From: Chloroflexota bacterium | GTDB lineage: Bacteria > Chloroflexota > Anaerolineae > Anaerolineales > Villigracilaceae | NCBI GenBank assembly: GCA_016234555.1 | Contig: JACRBJ010000096.1 | Coordinates: 28,465 to 92,464 of the forward strand | DNA: 64,000 nucleotides | Reading direction: 5' to 3' | Shown: positions 25,231 to 33,325 of the stretch, piece by piece | Layout of the letters: each line of letters begins with the position of its first letter | How positions within the stretch are numbered: position 1 is the first letter of the stretch | Notes under the pieces: model-generated | What the model saw: only the letters and a program-made list of their open reading frames with translations | The model's database searches: none | What the model was told of the DNA's origin: nothing | Program-made: the position numbers and the translations under genes

Positions 25231-26166
25231 ATGACCAAGTCGCTTATCACGGGCGCGTCCGGCTTTGTCGGCGCACATTTGACCAATCAGCTCATGTCGT
25301 CCGGTTGGGACGTCGCCGGGTATGACCTGCGGAAGCCGTCCCACTCCAAAATTCCCTGCTTTACCGGCGACCTTCATCGGGGAGAGGGAGTGTTGCAGGC
25401 GCTTAAGGAATTTCAACCCGATTCGATCTTTCATCTTGCCGGGATATTGAAATCGGAAAAACCGGAAACATTCTATGATGTGCATGTACTGGGTGCGCTG
25501 GCGCTTTTCGAAGCGATCGTCGAAGCCGGCTTGCGTTCCACAATCGTCCTTGCAGGCTCGAGCGCGGTCTACGGTTCCGGAATGGGTAAAAGGCCCATCA
25601 CCGAATCTTTTAAGCCGTGCCCGGTCACACATTATGCGGTTAGCAAACTCGCCCAGGAACAGATTGCCTTGCGGTATTTTGCAGCCTTTCACCTTCCGGT
25701 AATTTGTGTGCGGACTTTCAATTTACTGGGACCCGGTCTTTCTCCCAACATGGCGCCTTCCGCATTTGCCAGGCAGATTGCCCAGGCTGAAAAAGCCGGC
25801 AAACCAGCCAAAATATCCACAGGCGACCTTTCAGCCCAGCGGGATTATTTGGACATCCGGGACGCGGTCCGCGCGTATGCCTTGCTCGCCGAACACGGAA
25901 AGGCGGGTCAGACTTATAATGTGTGTTCGGGACAGGCTGTTTCCATCCAATATTGCCTTCAAATTTTGCTGGATGAAGCCAGAATCCCAGTCGAGGCGGT
26001 TTTGGACCCATTGCGGGTGCAAAGGCAGGATGTTCCTGTTCAAGTGGGCAGCGCAAAGAAAATCCAGCAATTGACCGGCTGGAAACCTGAAATCGATGTA
26101 AAACAGTCCCTTGTGGATTTGCTGAATGACTGGCGTGAAAAAATAAACAGGGAAAACAACTTATGA
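25231..26166 (+). CDS. NAD-dependent epimerase/dehydratase (extended SDR)
   Basis: A 311-residue extended SDR with TGASGFVGAHL at residues 7-17, an Ala-Gly pair after FHLAG, the catalytic SSAVYG Ser and the HYAVSK Tyr/Lys pair. The C-terminal substrate domain includes VRTFNLLGPG and RDYLDIRD. It resembles GDP-4-keto-6-deoxy-mannose reductases and related nucleotide-sugar enzymes. Exact activity cannot be assigned. Its stop overlaps the LegB-like start by ATGA. Confidence 0.85.
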   Translation: MTKSLITGASGFVGAHLTNQLMSSGWDVAGYDLRKPSHSKIPCFTGDLHRGEGVLQALKEFQPDSIFHLAGILKSEKPETFYDVHVLGALALFEAIVEAGLRSTIVLAGSSAVYGSGMGKRPITESFKPCPVTHYAVSKLAQEQIALRYFAAFHLPVICVRTFNLLGPGLSPNMAPSAFARQIAQAEKAGKPAKISTGDLSAQRDYLDIRDAVRAYALLAEHGKAGQTYNVCSGQAVSIQYCLQILLDEARIPVEAVLDPLRVQRQDVPVQVGSAKKIQQLTGWKPEIDVKQSLVDLLNDWREKINRENNL

Positions 26167-27152
26167 ATTGGAATGATAAAAAAGTTCTTGTAACCGGCGC
26201 TGGCGGCTTTATCGCCAGTCATCTTGTGGAACGTCTGGTGGAAGTGGGGGCGCAGGTTCGCGCCTTTGTCCGCTACAACTCCCGGAACGAAGTGGGAATG
26301 CTGAAAACGGTTTCGCCTGACGTGTTCTCCCGGATCGAGATTGTGCGCGGCGATTTGCGGGATGTGGAGGCGGTGAAGAATGCCGTTCGTGGAATGGATA
26401 CGGTATTTCACCTTGGCGCATTGATTGCGATTCCATATTCCTACGTGAATCCGCGCGAAGTCGTGGATGTAAACGTGATGGGCACCTTGAATGTGTTGCT
26501 GGCTGCCCGCGATGTTGGTGTGCGCCGCGTGGTTCATACCTCCACGAGCGAGGTGTATGGCACGGCGCGATATGTCCCCATCGATGAGGCGCATCCGCTC
26601 CAGGGACAATCCCCTTATTCGGCGAGCAAGATCGGCGCGGACAGGATTGCCGAGAGCTTTTATCGTTCGTTCGATTTGCCGGTAGTGACTCTGCGCCCGT
26701 TCAATACGTATGGTCCGCGCCAGTCTGCGCGCGCGGTGATTCCCACCATCATCACCCAGGCTTTGACCCGTGATGAGGTAAAGCTCGGCAGTCTGGAACC
26801 GTCGCGCGATTTCACCTTCGTTGTCGATACAGTCAGGGGCTTCATGGCTGCGGCTGAAGCAGACGATGTGCTGGGTGAGGAGGTCAATCTTGGGAATGAC
26901 AATACGATTCGGATCGGCGACCTAGCGCAGAAGATTTTCGACATCATTGGCAAAACCCCATCCATTGTCACCGATGCGCAGAGAATCAGGCCGGGAAAAA
27001 GCGAAGTAATGAAGCTTTGGGCGTCGAACAAAAAGGCGAAGGAGAGGATCGGCTGGGAACCGAGCATTTCACTGGACGAGGGGCTGAGACAAACCATTGA
27101 GTGGATATCCGCCCACCTCGACCTGTATCGCCCCGACCAATATACAGTTTAG
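26163..27152 (+). CDS. LegB-like NAD-dependent nucleotide-sugar 4,6-dehydratase
   Basis: A 329-residue extended SDR with TGAGGFIASHLVERL, FHLGALIAIPYSYV, HTSTSEVYGTA, QSPYSASKIGADR and RPFNTYGPRQSARAVIP. This block of motifs matches what I recall of LegB, the UDP/GDP-N-acetylglucosamine 4,6-dehydratase of legionaminic acid synthesis, more than generic epimerases. It is translationally coupled to the previous gene and followed 11 bases later by a sugar nucleotidyltransferase. The aminotransferase, acetyltransferase and epimerase steps of that pathway (LegC, LegH, LegG) are not seen adjacent. Confidence 0.83.
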   Translation: MNWNDKKVLVTGAGGFIASHLVERLVEVGAQVRAFVRYNSRNEVGMLKTVSPDVFSRIEIVRGDLRDVEAVKNAVRGMDTVFHLGALIAIPYSYVNPREVVDVNVMGTLNVLLAARDVGVRRVVHTSTSEVYGTARYVPIDEAHPLQGQSPYSASKIGADRIAESFYRSFDLPVVTLRPFNTYGPRQSARAVIPTIITQALTRDEVKLGSLEPSRDFTFVVDTVRGFMAAAEADDVLGEEVNLGNDNTIRIGDLAQKIFDIIGKTPSIVTDAQRIRPGKSEVMKLWASNKKAKERIGWEPSISLDEGLRQTIEWISAHLDLYRPDQYTV

Positions 27153-27163
27153 GAAAAAAAACA

Positions 27164-27874
27164 ATGCGCGCTGTTATTCTTGCCGGCGGCAAAGGCACAC
27201 GCCTCGCCCCATATACAACCGTACTTCCCAAACCGCTCATGCCGATCGGTGAAATGCCGATCCTGGAGGTTGTCATTCGGCAGCTTGTCCGCCATCATTT
27301 CGATGAATTGACCCTTGCCGTCGGTTATCTTGCGGAATTGTTGATGGCGTACTGCGGGGACGGCAGTAAGTTCAACGCGAAGCTGGACTATTCCCGCGAA
27401 GAGCAGCCCCTGGGGACGGCTGGTCCGCTGGCGCTTGTGCCGAACCTGAATGACACCTTCCTGGTGATGAACGGCGACCTGTTGACCACCATCGACTACG
27501 GCGCCATGCTCAAATATCACCGCGAACGTGGTGCGATTGCAACGGTTGCCTGTTACCAGCGCGATGTGAAAATTGACCTCGGCGTGATCGAAATAAGCCC
27601 GGATAATTGGGTCTCGAAATACATTGAAAAACCCACCTATCATTATTCGGTAAGCATGGGTATCTATATTTTTGAACCCACGGTACTTCAATTCATACCT
27701 AGAGACCGGCGGTTGGACCTGCCGGAACTGGTTACCAAACTTCAGGATGCGGGAGAACGGGTCAATGTTTTCAAGTTTGAGGGATACTGGCTGGATATCG
27801 GACGGCATGATGATTACGAAAAAGCCATAGACGAATTTACAAAACATCGTCAGGAGTTCCTGAAGGAGGAATAA
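27164..27874 (+). CDS. Sugar-phosphate nucleotidyltransferase
   Basis: A 236-residue NTP-transferase. The true start is the ATG at 27164, giving the N-terminal motif MRAVILAGGKGTRLAP. Other motifs are LPKPLMPIG, GTAGPL, VMNGDLLTT, SKYIEKP, SMGIYIF and YWLDIGRHDDYEKA, as in glucose/mannose-1-phosphate and glucosamine-1-phosphate nucleotidyltransferases. PtmE of Campylobacter has the same domain plus CBS domains, absent here. It probably activates the sugar used by the LegB-like enzyme just upstream. Confidence 0.88.
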   Translation: MRAVILAGGKGTRLAPYTTVLPKPLMPIGEMPILEVVIRQLVRHHFDELTLAVGYLAELLMAYCGDGSKFNAKLDYSREEQPLGTAGPLALVPNLNDTFLVMNGDLLTTIDYGAMLKYHRERGAIATVACYQRDVKIDLGVIEISPDNWVSKYIEKPTYHYSVSMGIYIFEPTVLQFIPRDRRLDLPELVTKLQDAGERVNVFKFEGYWLDIGRHDDYEKAIDEFTKHRQEFLKEE

Positions 27875-27903
27875 GCCCCATCATTTTTTAGGGATCATCG
27901 AAT

Positions 27904-29013
27904 ATGAGAATTGCATATGTAACCATAAATGTTGCTGTAAAAATTATGACCGGTGGGGTCGGGGCAAAGATCAAGAGGCAGGTTTCGTTGTGGAAGGATA
28001 AGGGTCATATTGTAAAAATATTCATGTTGACGCCCGAAATCGTTCCGATTCCGGATTCGGAGCAGTTTGTTTTCAAGCCCCTGGTTAATGCTTTTTTTCT
28101 AAAGTTTCTTGCGCGGGAAATTTCACGTTCGCAAAATTTGATCAAGATGATTGTTGCAATAAAAGCTTTCCAGCCCGATATTATTTATTTACGCTTTGGG
28201 TTGTACACCCTTCCCCTACACAGGTTGTTCAAGATTGCCCCTGTTGCCTTGGAGGTAAATTCAAACGATCTGGAAGAGTATCGAACCCGCGGGGCTTTTT
28301 TTTACTGGCTAAATCGCCTGACGCGTGGAATTGTGTTTTCGCTTTCCGCAGCCCTGGTTCCGGTGAGCCAGACATTGGCGGACACAAATGCGGGCTATGG
28401 AAAGCCAGCTTGTGTTGTTTCCAACGGAATTGACCTTGATGCATACCAGCCGTTGCCTGCTCCGAAAAACGATACTCCGGTCTTGACTGCGATCGGTTCG
28501 CCAGGAATGATCTGGCATGGTATGGACAAGTTGTTTCCCCTTGCGAGGCGTTTTCCTGATATTACGATCAATATCATTGGCTACGGGCCGGAGGATTTTT
28601 CGGAAACTGCTCCCTCCAATTTACATCTCCATGGTTATCTGAGTCACAGTGAGATCAGGGAAATACTTGCCAATACCGACGTGGCATTTAGCACGCTTGC
28701 TTTGCATCGCAAAAAAATGAACGAGAACCCGGCATTGAAGGTGCGTGAGGCGGTGGCGTACGGAATTCCGGTCATCATGGCAGAGCGCGATGCTGATTTG
28801 GCAAATGTGGCTTCCACATGTTTTTTGTTTCTGCCAAATACGGAAGACAATGTAAAGCTTTACGCGGATGCCATCCGTGAATTTGCGTATAGCTCCATGG
28901 GTCGACGGATTGAACGCGAATTAATTGCTCCCTTTATTGATCAACGGCTAAAAGAGGAAAAGCGACTTGCCTTTTTTGAGGAAATGATAAACCTTGGCAA
29001 GTCCCGGAAATAA
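27904..29013 (+). CDS. Glycosyltransferase family 4 protein
   Basis: A 369-residue GT-B fold protein with the N-terminal opening MTGGVGAKIKRQVSLW. The C-terminal nucleotide-sugar binding half contains HGYLSHSEIREILANTDV, LKVREAVAYGIPVI and the EX7E-like acidic pair of GT4. Base composition is clearly more AT-rich than the flanking genes (many AAA, TTT and ATT codons), which may mean recent acquisition. It closes the plus-strand sugar gene run and is convergent with the kinase-like gene 16 bases away. Confidence 0.83.
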   Translation: MRIAYVTINVAVKIMTGGVGAKIKRQVSLWKDKGHIVKIFMLTPEIVPIPDSEQFVFKPLVNAFFLKFLAREISRSQNLIKMIVAIKAFQPDIIYLRFGLYTLPLHRLFKIAPVALEVNSNDLEEYRTRGAFFYWLNRLTRGIVFSLSAALVPVSQTLADTNAGYGKPACVVSNGIDLDAYQPLPAPKNDTPVLTAIGSPGMIWHGMDKLFPLARRFPDITINIIGYGPEDFSETAPSNLHLHGYLSHSEIREILANTDVAFSTLALHRKKMNENPALKVREAVAYGIPVIMAERDADLANVASTCFLFLPNTEDNVKLYADAIREFAYSSMGRRIERELIAPFIDQRLKEEKRLAFFEEMINLGKSRK

Positions 29014-29029
29014 TTGGAAGTAAAACCTG

Positions 29030-29731
29030 CTAGAACATCAACCATCCCATCACAGCCGCAACCACCGTTGCGGTGATGTTGTCCACATCCTTGAAGGGCA
29101 GGGACTCGACGATCGTTGTGCCGAGCGCAATCCACATCAAAGGCAGGAGGTAGGTGGAAAACGGCGCGGCGAAAATCCCAGCCTGAACGTAGACAAACAT
29201 CACCAGCGCGGAGAGAATCCAGCCGCCGGCGAAGACACCGATCGAACCCGCGATGGATTTTTTCTCGCTCCACGAAAGTTTCGGCGACTTCACATTCCGC
29301 CCGATCATATCCGCGATGCCGTCACCGCCGCAGAGCATCATCAACGCCACGATGCCGACGGGGGAGTCCTTCCAGAAGAGCAGGGTCAATGCCACGAACA
29401 TGATTCCGTAGAACAGCGGTCCGCGCAGGATTTCCTTCGGGTCGCCCGTGCGCGACATCGCCTTAACCGAAGCCTCATCCTTGATCACACCAAGTCCGAT
29501 CAACGCGAACTGAACAGTGATCGAAAGCGGAACCAGAGCCGCCAGCCAGCGCGCTTCAGGCGCGTTATCGAACATCAGCCAGCAGAGCACAAACAGCGGT
29601 CCCGTCCCGATGTGGATGACCTTGCGACTCGTCCTGCTGTCCATCCAGCCGCGGTGGGCGATGAAATCCATGAGACGCAGGAACGACAACGCGAGTACAA
29701 AGGTGACGGCAAGGGCGATGTAGTTATTCAC
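29030..29731 (-). CDS. Phytol/dolichol kinase-like membrane protein
   Basis: A 233-residue polytopic protein (about six to seven segments) of the CDP-alcohol/isoprenoid kinase superfamily. It has the conserved RKVIHIGTGPLF early and CGGDGIADMIGR plus KSIAGSIG later, as in VTE5/dolichol kinases that phosphorylate isoprenoid alcohols using CTP. The start is GTG at 29731 with AGGAG six to seven bases upstream. In a glycan locus it might supply polyprenyl phosphate carrier lipid, but this is an inference. Confidence 0.78.
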   Translation of the reverse strand: MNNYIALAVTFVLALSFLRLMDFIAHRGWMDSRTSRKVIHIGTGPLFVLCWLMFDNAPEARWLAALVPLSITVQFALIGLGVIKDEASVKAMSRTGDPKEILRGPLFYGIMFVALTLLFWKDSPVGIVALMMLCGGDGIADMIGRNVKSPKLSWSEKKSIAGSIGVFAGGWILSALVMFVYVQAGIFAAPFSTYLLPLMWIALGTTIVESLPFKDVDNITATVVAAVMGWLMF

Positions 29732-29803
29732 TTGAGACTCCTGTGGCAGGGTGATGATGTTCCCGCGATTATACCCACGACGGGCGGACCGGTGGTTTTT
29801 CTA

Positions 29804-29819
29804 TGCTAGAATCGCCCCA
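29804..29819 (+). promoter_or_regulatory. Extended -10 promoter giving a leaderless trmD transcript
   Basis: TGC-TAGAAT (TAGAAT at 29807-29812) is followed by only six bases before the trmD ATG. Transcription starting 7 bases after the box would begin at the start codon itself. No Shine-Dalgarno sequence is present. Confidence 0.6.
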
Positions 29820-30616
29820 TGCAATTCGAGGTCTTCACGCTACTTCCCGAAATCTTCCCTCCCTATCTTGACAACAGTATCATGAAGCGCGCCCGCGAGC
29901 GGGGATTGATCGATGTGCGCGTCCACAACATTCGCGACTACACCCACGACAAACATCACACCACAGACGACACGCCCTACGGCGGTGGTGGGGGAATGGT
30001 GATGAAGCCCGAACCTGTGTTTGAGGCGATTGAAACTGTTTTGGGATTGAACGCGCCCTTTGACCTTGCTCAAGACAATTCAGATCAGACTCCGCCCAAA
30101 CCTGATTCGATCATCCCGATCATTTTGCTTACCCCGCAGGGACGAGTCTTCAACCAGAGCATCGCCCAGGAACTTTCACAGCATAAACGCATTGTCCTGC
30201 TCTGCGGACGTTACGAAGGCGTCGACGAGCGCATCCGCGAGCATTTGGTGACCGATGAAATCTCCATCGGCGATTACGTGCTGACGGGTGGCGAACTCCC
30301 CTCCCTGATTTTGATCGACGCCATCTCGCGCTTGCTTCCCGATGTTTTGGGCGACCCCACCGGCGCGGAGGACGACTCGCACGCGATGGGTTTGCTCGAA
30401 TATCCGCACTACACCCGTCCGCCCGAATTTCGCGGCTGGAAAATCCCCGAAGTCCTGTTGACCGGCGCCCACGCAAAAATCGACAAATGGCGGCGCGAAC
30501 AAGCGTTACTGCGGACTTTAAAGAAACGCCCCGACATGCTCGAAAAGGCGGAACTGACAAAGGCTGATTTGAAATTCCTGAAAAATCTGGAATCTGAAGA
30601 AAGAAGCGAGAAGTGA
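29819..30616 (+). CDS. trmD: tRNA (guanine-N1)-methyltransferase TrmD
   Basis: A 265-residue SPOUT methyltransferase that makes m1G37 in tRNA. Motifs include FTLLPEIFPPYLDNSI at the N-terminus, TDDTPYGGGGGMVMKPEP, LCGRYEGVDERI and DEISIGDYVLTGGELPSL forming the trefoil knot. Residues about 79-97 (APFDLAQDNSDQTPPKPDS) are extra compared with what I recall of the family. Their DNA begins with CCCTTTGACCTTGCTCAAGACA, which looks like a captured repeat. The gene appears leaderless. Confidence 0.95.
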   Translation: MQFEVFTLLPEIFPPYLDNSIMKRARERGLIDVRVHNIRDYTHDKHHTTDDTPYGGGGGMVMKPEPVFEAIETVLGLNAPFDLAQDNSDQTPPKPDSIIPIILLTPQGRVFNQSIAQELSQHKRIVLLCGRYEGVDERIREHLVTDEISIGDYVLTGGELPSLILIDAISRLLPDVLGDPTGAEDDSHAMGLLEYPHYTRPPEFRGWKIPEVLLTGAHAKIDKWRREQALLRTLKKRPDMLEKAELTKADLKFLKNLESEERSEK

Positions 30617-30673
30617 GGCGACTTTCAACTCGTAACATGTAACTCGTATCTCATCCCACCCACGGAGTACTCC

Positions 30674-32149
30674 ATGTCCAGACTCAACTACGGCAAGACC
30701 TTTTTGCTTGGTTTCGGCTTCTTCGGCGTCAGTGTCATTTGGGGAGTGTATAACGCCTTTGTCCCCATCTTTCTTTCGGAAAAATTTGGGCTTGCGCCCG
30801 CCATCGTTGGAATTTTTATGACATTGGATAACATAGCGGGCTTCTTCATCCAGCCAGCCACCAGCGCCTGGTCGGACAGAGTCCGCTCCCCGCTTGGGCG
30901 GCGCATTCCCTTCATCCTCATTGGCGCGCCGATCAGCGCCTTCGCCTTTGGCTTGATCCCCGCTGCGGGTATCCTGCCGCTGTTTGTGGCATGTACCAGC
31001 ACCCTGCTGTTGAGCGCCGCCGTCTGGCGCGCGCCCGTCATCGCTCTTATGCCCGACATCACTCCCTCGCAGTTCCGCTCGCAGGCAAACGGCGTGATCA
31101 ACTTCATGGGGGGCATCGGTGCCATCATCGCCTTGCAGACGGGCGGCATCCTTTACAAGATGAGTCCCAACTTCCCGTTCTGGCTTGGTTCGGCGCTTGT
31201 CGTGCTGGCTGCGCTGGTTGTGTATCTGTTCATCGAGGAGCCAAAAGAATATGAAGTGCAGGGACAGGAACAGACGGGCAGCAAGGAACCCATTGCTGAT
31301 TTCATCAGGAAAAGGATTTTGATTTTTGCCCTGAGTTTGTTCGTCGCGGCGTTGATTGGCTTTGGGGCAGGGACGGTTTTCCCGGAAGCACGCGCGCTAG
31401 GAAGTCAGATTGGCTTGCCGCCGTATGTTGGGTTGTCCCTGATCCTGCTGTTCGCATGGCTCATGTTTGCCTATACTTTTTACATGGCGCAGGAAGTTAT
31501 CTTCGACCAGGATAAAAACGGTTTGCGGCTTTTGCTTGCCATCTTCTTCTGGTTCATCGGCTATTCTGCCGTGGATACCTTCTTCACGCTCTATGCCAAG
31601 AATCACCTCGGCTTGAACGAAGGCGACGGCGCGACCCTGCTTTCCGTGCTTCCACTGTTCTTTGTTCTGTTTTCCGTCCCGTCTGGTTTTCTCGCCGGCA
31701 GGATTGGACGCCGCACTACCATCTCGATCGGTTTGGTCACCATTTCGGTCATGCTGGTCCTGCTTTACGTCACGCCAGCCACCGCCCTGTTGACGGGCAT
31801 TGCACCCCTGCCGTTGGTTGGCATTCCGCTTGTGGAGGGTGGTCCGCGCATGTTGACGCTTGCGGGTGTTTTTCTCATCGTGATGGGTATTGCCTGGGCA
31901 TTCATCAACATCAATTCCCTGCCCATGGTCGTGGACTTGACCAACGCTGCGCGCATCGGCACATATACAGGCTTGTATTATTTGTTCTCCACTCTTTCCG
32001 CCATTGTCGGTCCCATACTGAACGGCGTGGCGATCCAACTAGCGGGGAACAATTTCAACATCATCATGCTCCTTGCGCCCGTGTCCATGCTGATTGCCTT
32101 GTGGCTGATGCTCGGCGTCAAGCGCGGTGAAGCGATTGTGGAAGGATAA
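30674..32149 (+). CDS. Major facilitator superfamily transporter
   Basis: A 491-residue protein with twelve predicted membrane segments. The loop between helices 2 and 3 reads SAWSDRVRSPLGRRIPFILIG, the MFS signature as found in sugar:cation (GPH/SLC45-like) symporters. A second copy, AGRIGRRTTISIG, sits after helix 8. GGAG precedes the ATG. Substrate unknown; the BMP binding-protein genes downstream suggest uptake of nucleosides or sugars but do not prove a link. Confidence 0.82.
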   Translation: MSRLNYGKTFLLGFGFFGVSVIWGVYNAFVPIFLSEKFGLAPAIVGIFMTLDNIAGFFIQPATSAWSDRVRSPLGRRIPFILIGAPISAFAFGLIPAAGILPLFVACTSTLLLSAAVWRAPVIALMPDITPSQFRSQANGVINFMGGIGAIIALQTGGILYKMSPNFPFWLGSALVVLAALVVYLFIEEPKEYEVQGQEQTGSKEPIADFIRKRILIFALSLFVAALIGFGAGTVFPEARALGSQIGLPPYVGLSLILLFAWLMFAYTFYMAQEVIFDQDKNGLRLLLAIFFWFIGYSAVDTFFTLYAKNHLGLNEGDGATLLSVLPLFFVLFSVPSGFLAGRIGRRTTISIGLVTISVMLVLLYVTPATALLTGIAPLPLVGIPLVEGGPRMLTLAGVFLIVMGIAWAFININSLPMVVDLTNAARIGTYTGLYYLFSTLSAIVGPILNGVAIQLAGNNFNIIMLLAPVSMLIALWLMLGVKRGEAIVEG

Positions 32150-32153
32150 ATGA

Positions 32154-32174
32154 CACTTGCACCGTACGCAAGTG
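32154..32174. repeat. Short hairpin CACTTGC / GCAAGTG
   Basis: 7-bp perfect arms surround ACCGTAC, in the 37-base gap between the MFS gene and the first BMP gene. No T-tract follows. It may be a repeat remnant or a weak regulatory hairpin. Confidence 0.4.
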
Positions 32175-32186
32175 CAGGTGTGAAGG

Positions 32187-33191
32187 ATGAGGGATGAATT
32201 GAAAAATTGGTCGGCTTGGTTATTTCTGACGATTGTGACGCTTGGTCTTGTGTCCTGCTCGCGATCGTCAGATTGTTTTCGCGAGGATGTATTCTGCGCA
32301 GCGCTCGTAACTGATACGCAGGGCATTGACGATCACGGCATGAACCAGGATGTCTGGGCGGGGCTGGAGCAGGCAAAGGCGGATGGAGTTGTCCGGCGCG
32401 TTGAATACATCGAGTCCATCGACTCGCGCGATTACGAAAAGAACATCAACTATTTTGTGGATTTGGGATTCGACGTGATCTTCACCGTTGGCGCCGGCAT
32501 GGACGACGAAACGCTTCGCGCTGCCGACCTCAAGCCTGATTCGGTCTTCGTCGGCATGGACCAACCCCAAAGCGAATCCCGCCCGAACCTCATCCCCGTC
32601 ACCTTCCCCGAAGATCGGATGGGATTCCTCGCCGGGGCGCTGGCGGCGCGAATCACCGAAACACAAATCGTCGGCGCGGTGTGCGAAACTTCAGGCATCG
32701 ATTCGCAGTGGCGATATTGCGAAGGCTTCCGCGCAGGTGTGGCATTTGTCAACGAGTTGGAGGAAAAAGACGTCAAAGTGCTGGTGTCCTATCGGGATGA
32801 TGGGGATCGCGAGAAACTCTTCCTTGACGAGGCTTGGGGACATGACACAGCCCTGGGTTTGATCCACCGTGGTGCGGATGTGATCTTTGCATCTGGCGGC
32901 GTGACAGGGGAGGGAGCGCTTCGCGCCGCGGCTGAGGCTGGGATTCACTCCATCGGGTCGGAATCAGGCTCGGGCGGAGTCACATCCGTTTTGGGCGATG
33001 CCAGCTTCGAAGTCCAGAAAATCCTGCGCCTCGTGGCGGAGGGAAAGACTGTGGAGGCACAGCCGGGTCGAATCCGCTACATGCCGCTTGGTCCGAAACT
33101 CCCCGAAAATTTGACGCGGGAGATGGATATGCTGCTTGCGACGCTTATGAATGGCGAGGTCAAAACGGGTGTAAAGTTTGAGAAACCTTAA
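32187..33191 (+). CDS. BMP-family ABC transporter binding lipoprotein, copy 1
   Basis: A 334-residue protein with a signal peptide and lipobox LVSC, followed by SRSSD. The mature domain shows the basic-membrane-protein (BMP/Med) pattern: CAALVTDTQGIDDHGMNQDVW, AEVxxEVG-like strands, FAGGV-like FASGGVTGEGALRAAAEAG and VTSVLGDASFEVQK. BMP proteins bind purine nucleosides or autoinducers for ABC import. It is separated from the second BMP gene by 134 bases and is distinct from it in sequence. Confidence 0.88.
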   Translation: MRDELKNWSAWLFLTIVTLGLVSCSRSSDCFREDVFCAALVTDTQGIDDHGMNQDVWAGLEQAKADGVVRRVEYIESIDSRDYEKNINYFVDLGFDVIFTVGAGMDDETLRAADLKPDSVFVGMDQPQSESRPNLIPVTFPEDRMGFLAGALAARITETQIVGAVCETSGIDSQWRYCEGFRAGVAFVNELEEKDVKVLVSYRDDGDREKLFLDEAWGHDTALGLIHRGADVIFASGGVTGEGALRAAAEAGIHSIGSESGSGGVTSVLGDASFEVQKILRLVAEGKTVEAQPGRIRYMPLGPKLPENLTREMDMLLATLMNGEVKTGVKFEKP

Positions 33192-33276
33192 TTCATGTTG
33201 AAATTATTTGTCAGACAATTGTTCAGGCTTGCACAATAAAAAGTTAAGATTTATACTTATTAAGTCATGCGGCGCT

Positions 33277-33291
33277 GTATGATAATCATAC
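33277..33291. promoter_or_regulatory. Palindrome GTATGAT-A-ATCATAC overlapping a possible -10 box
   Basis: Perfect 7-bp arms surround one base, containing TATGAT/GATAAT, 35 bases upstream of the second BMP gene. It could be an operator overlapping the promoter. No clear -35 box was found. Confidence 0.4.
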
Positions 33292-33325
33292 CGCCGTAAA
33301 ACCCCTAACTATCAGGAGAAGAAAA

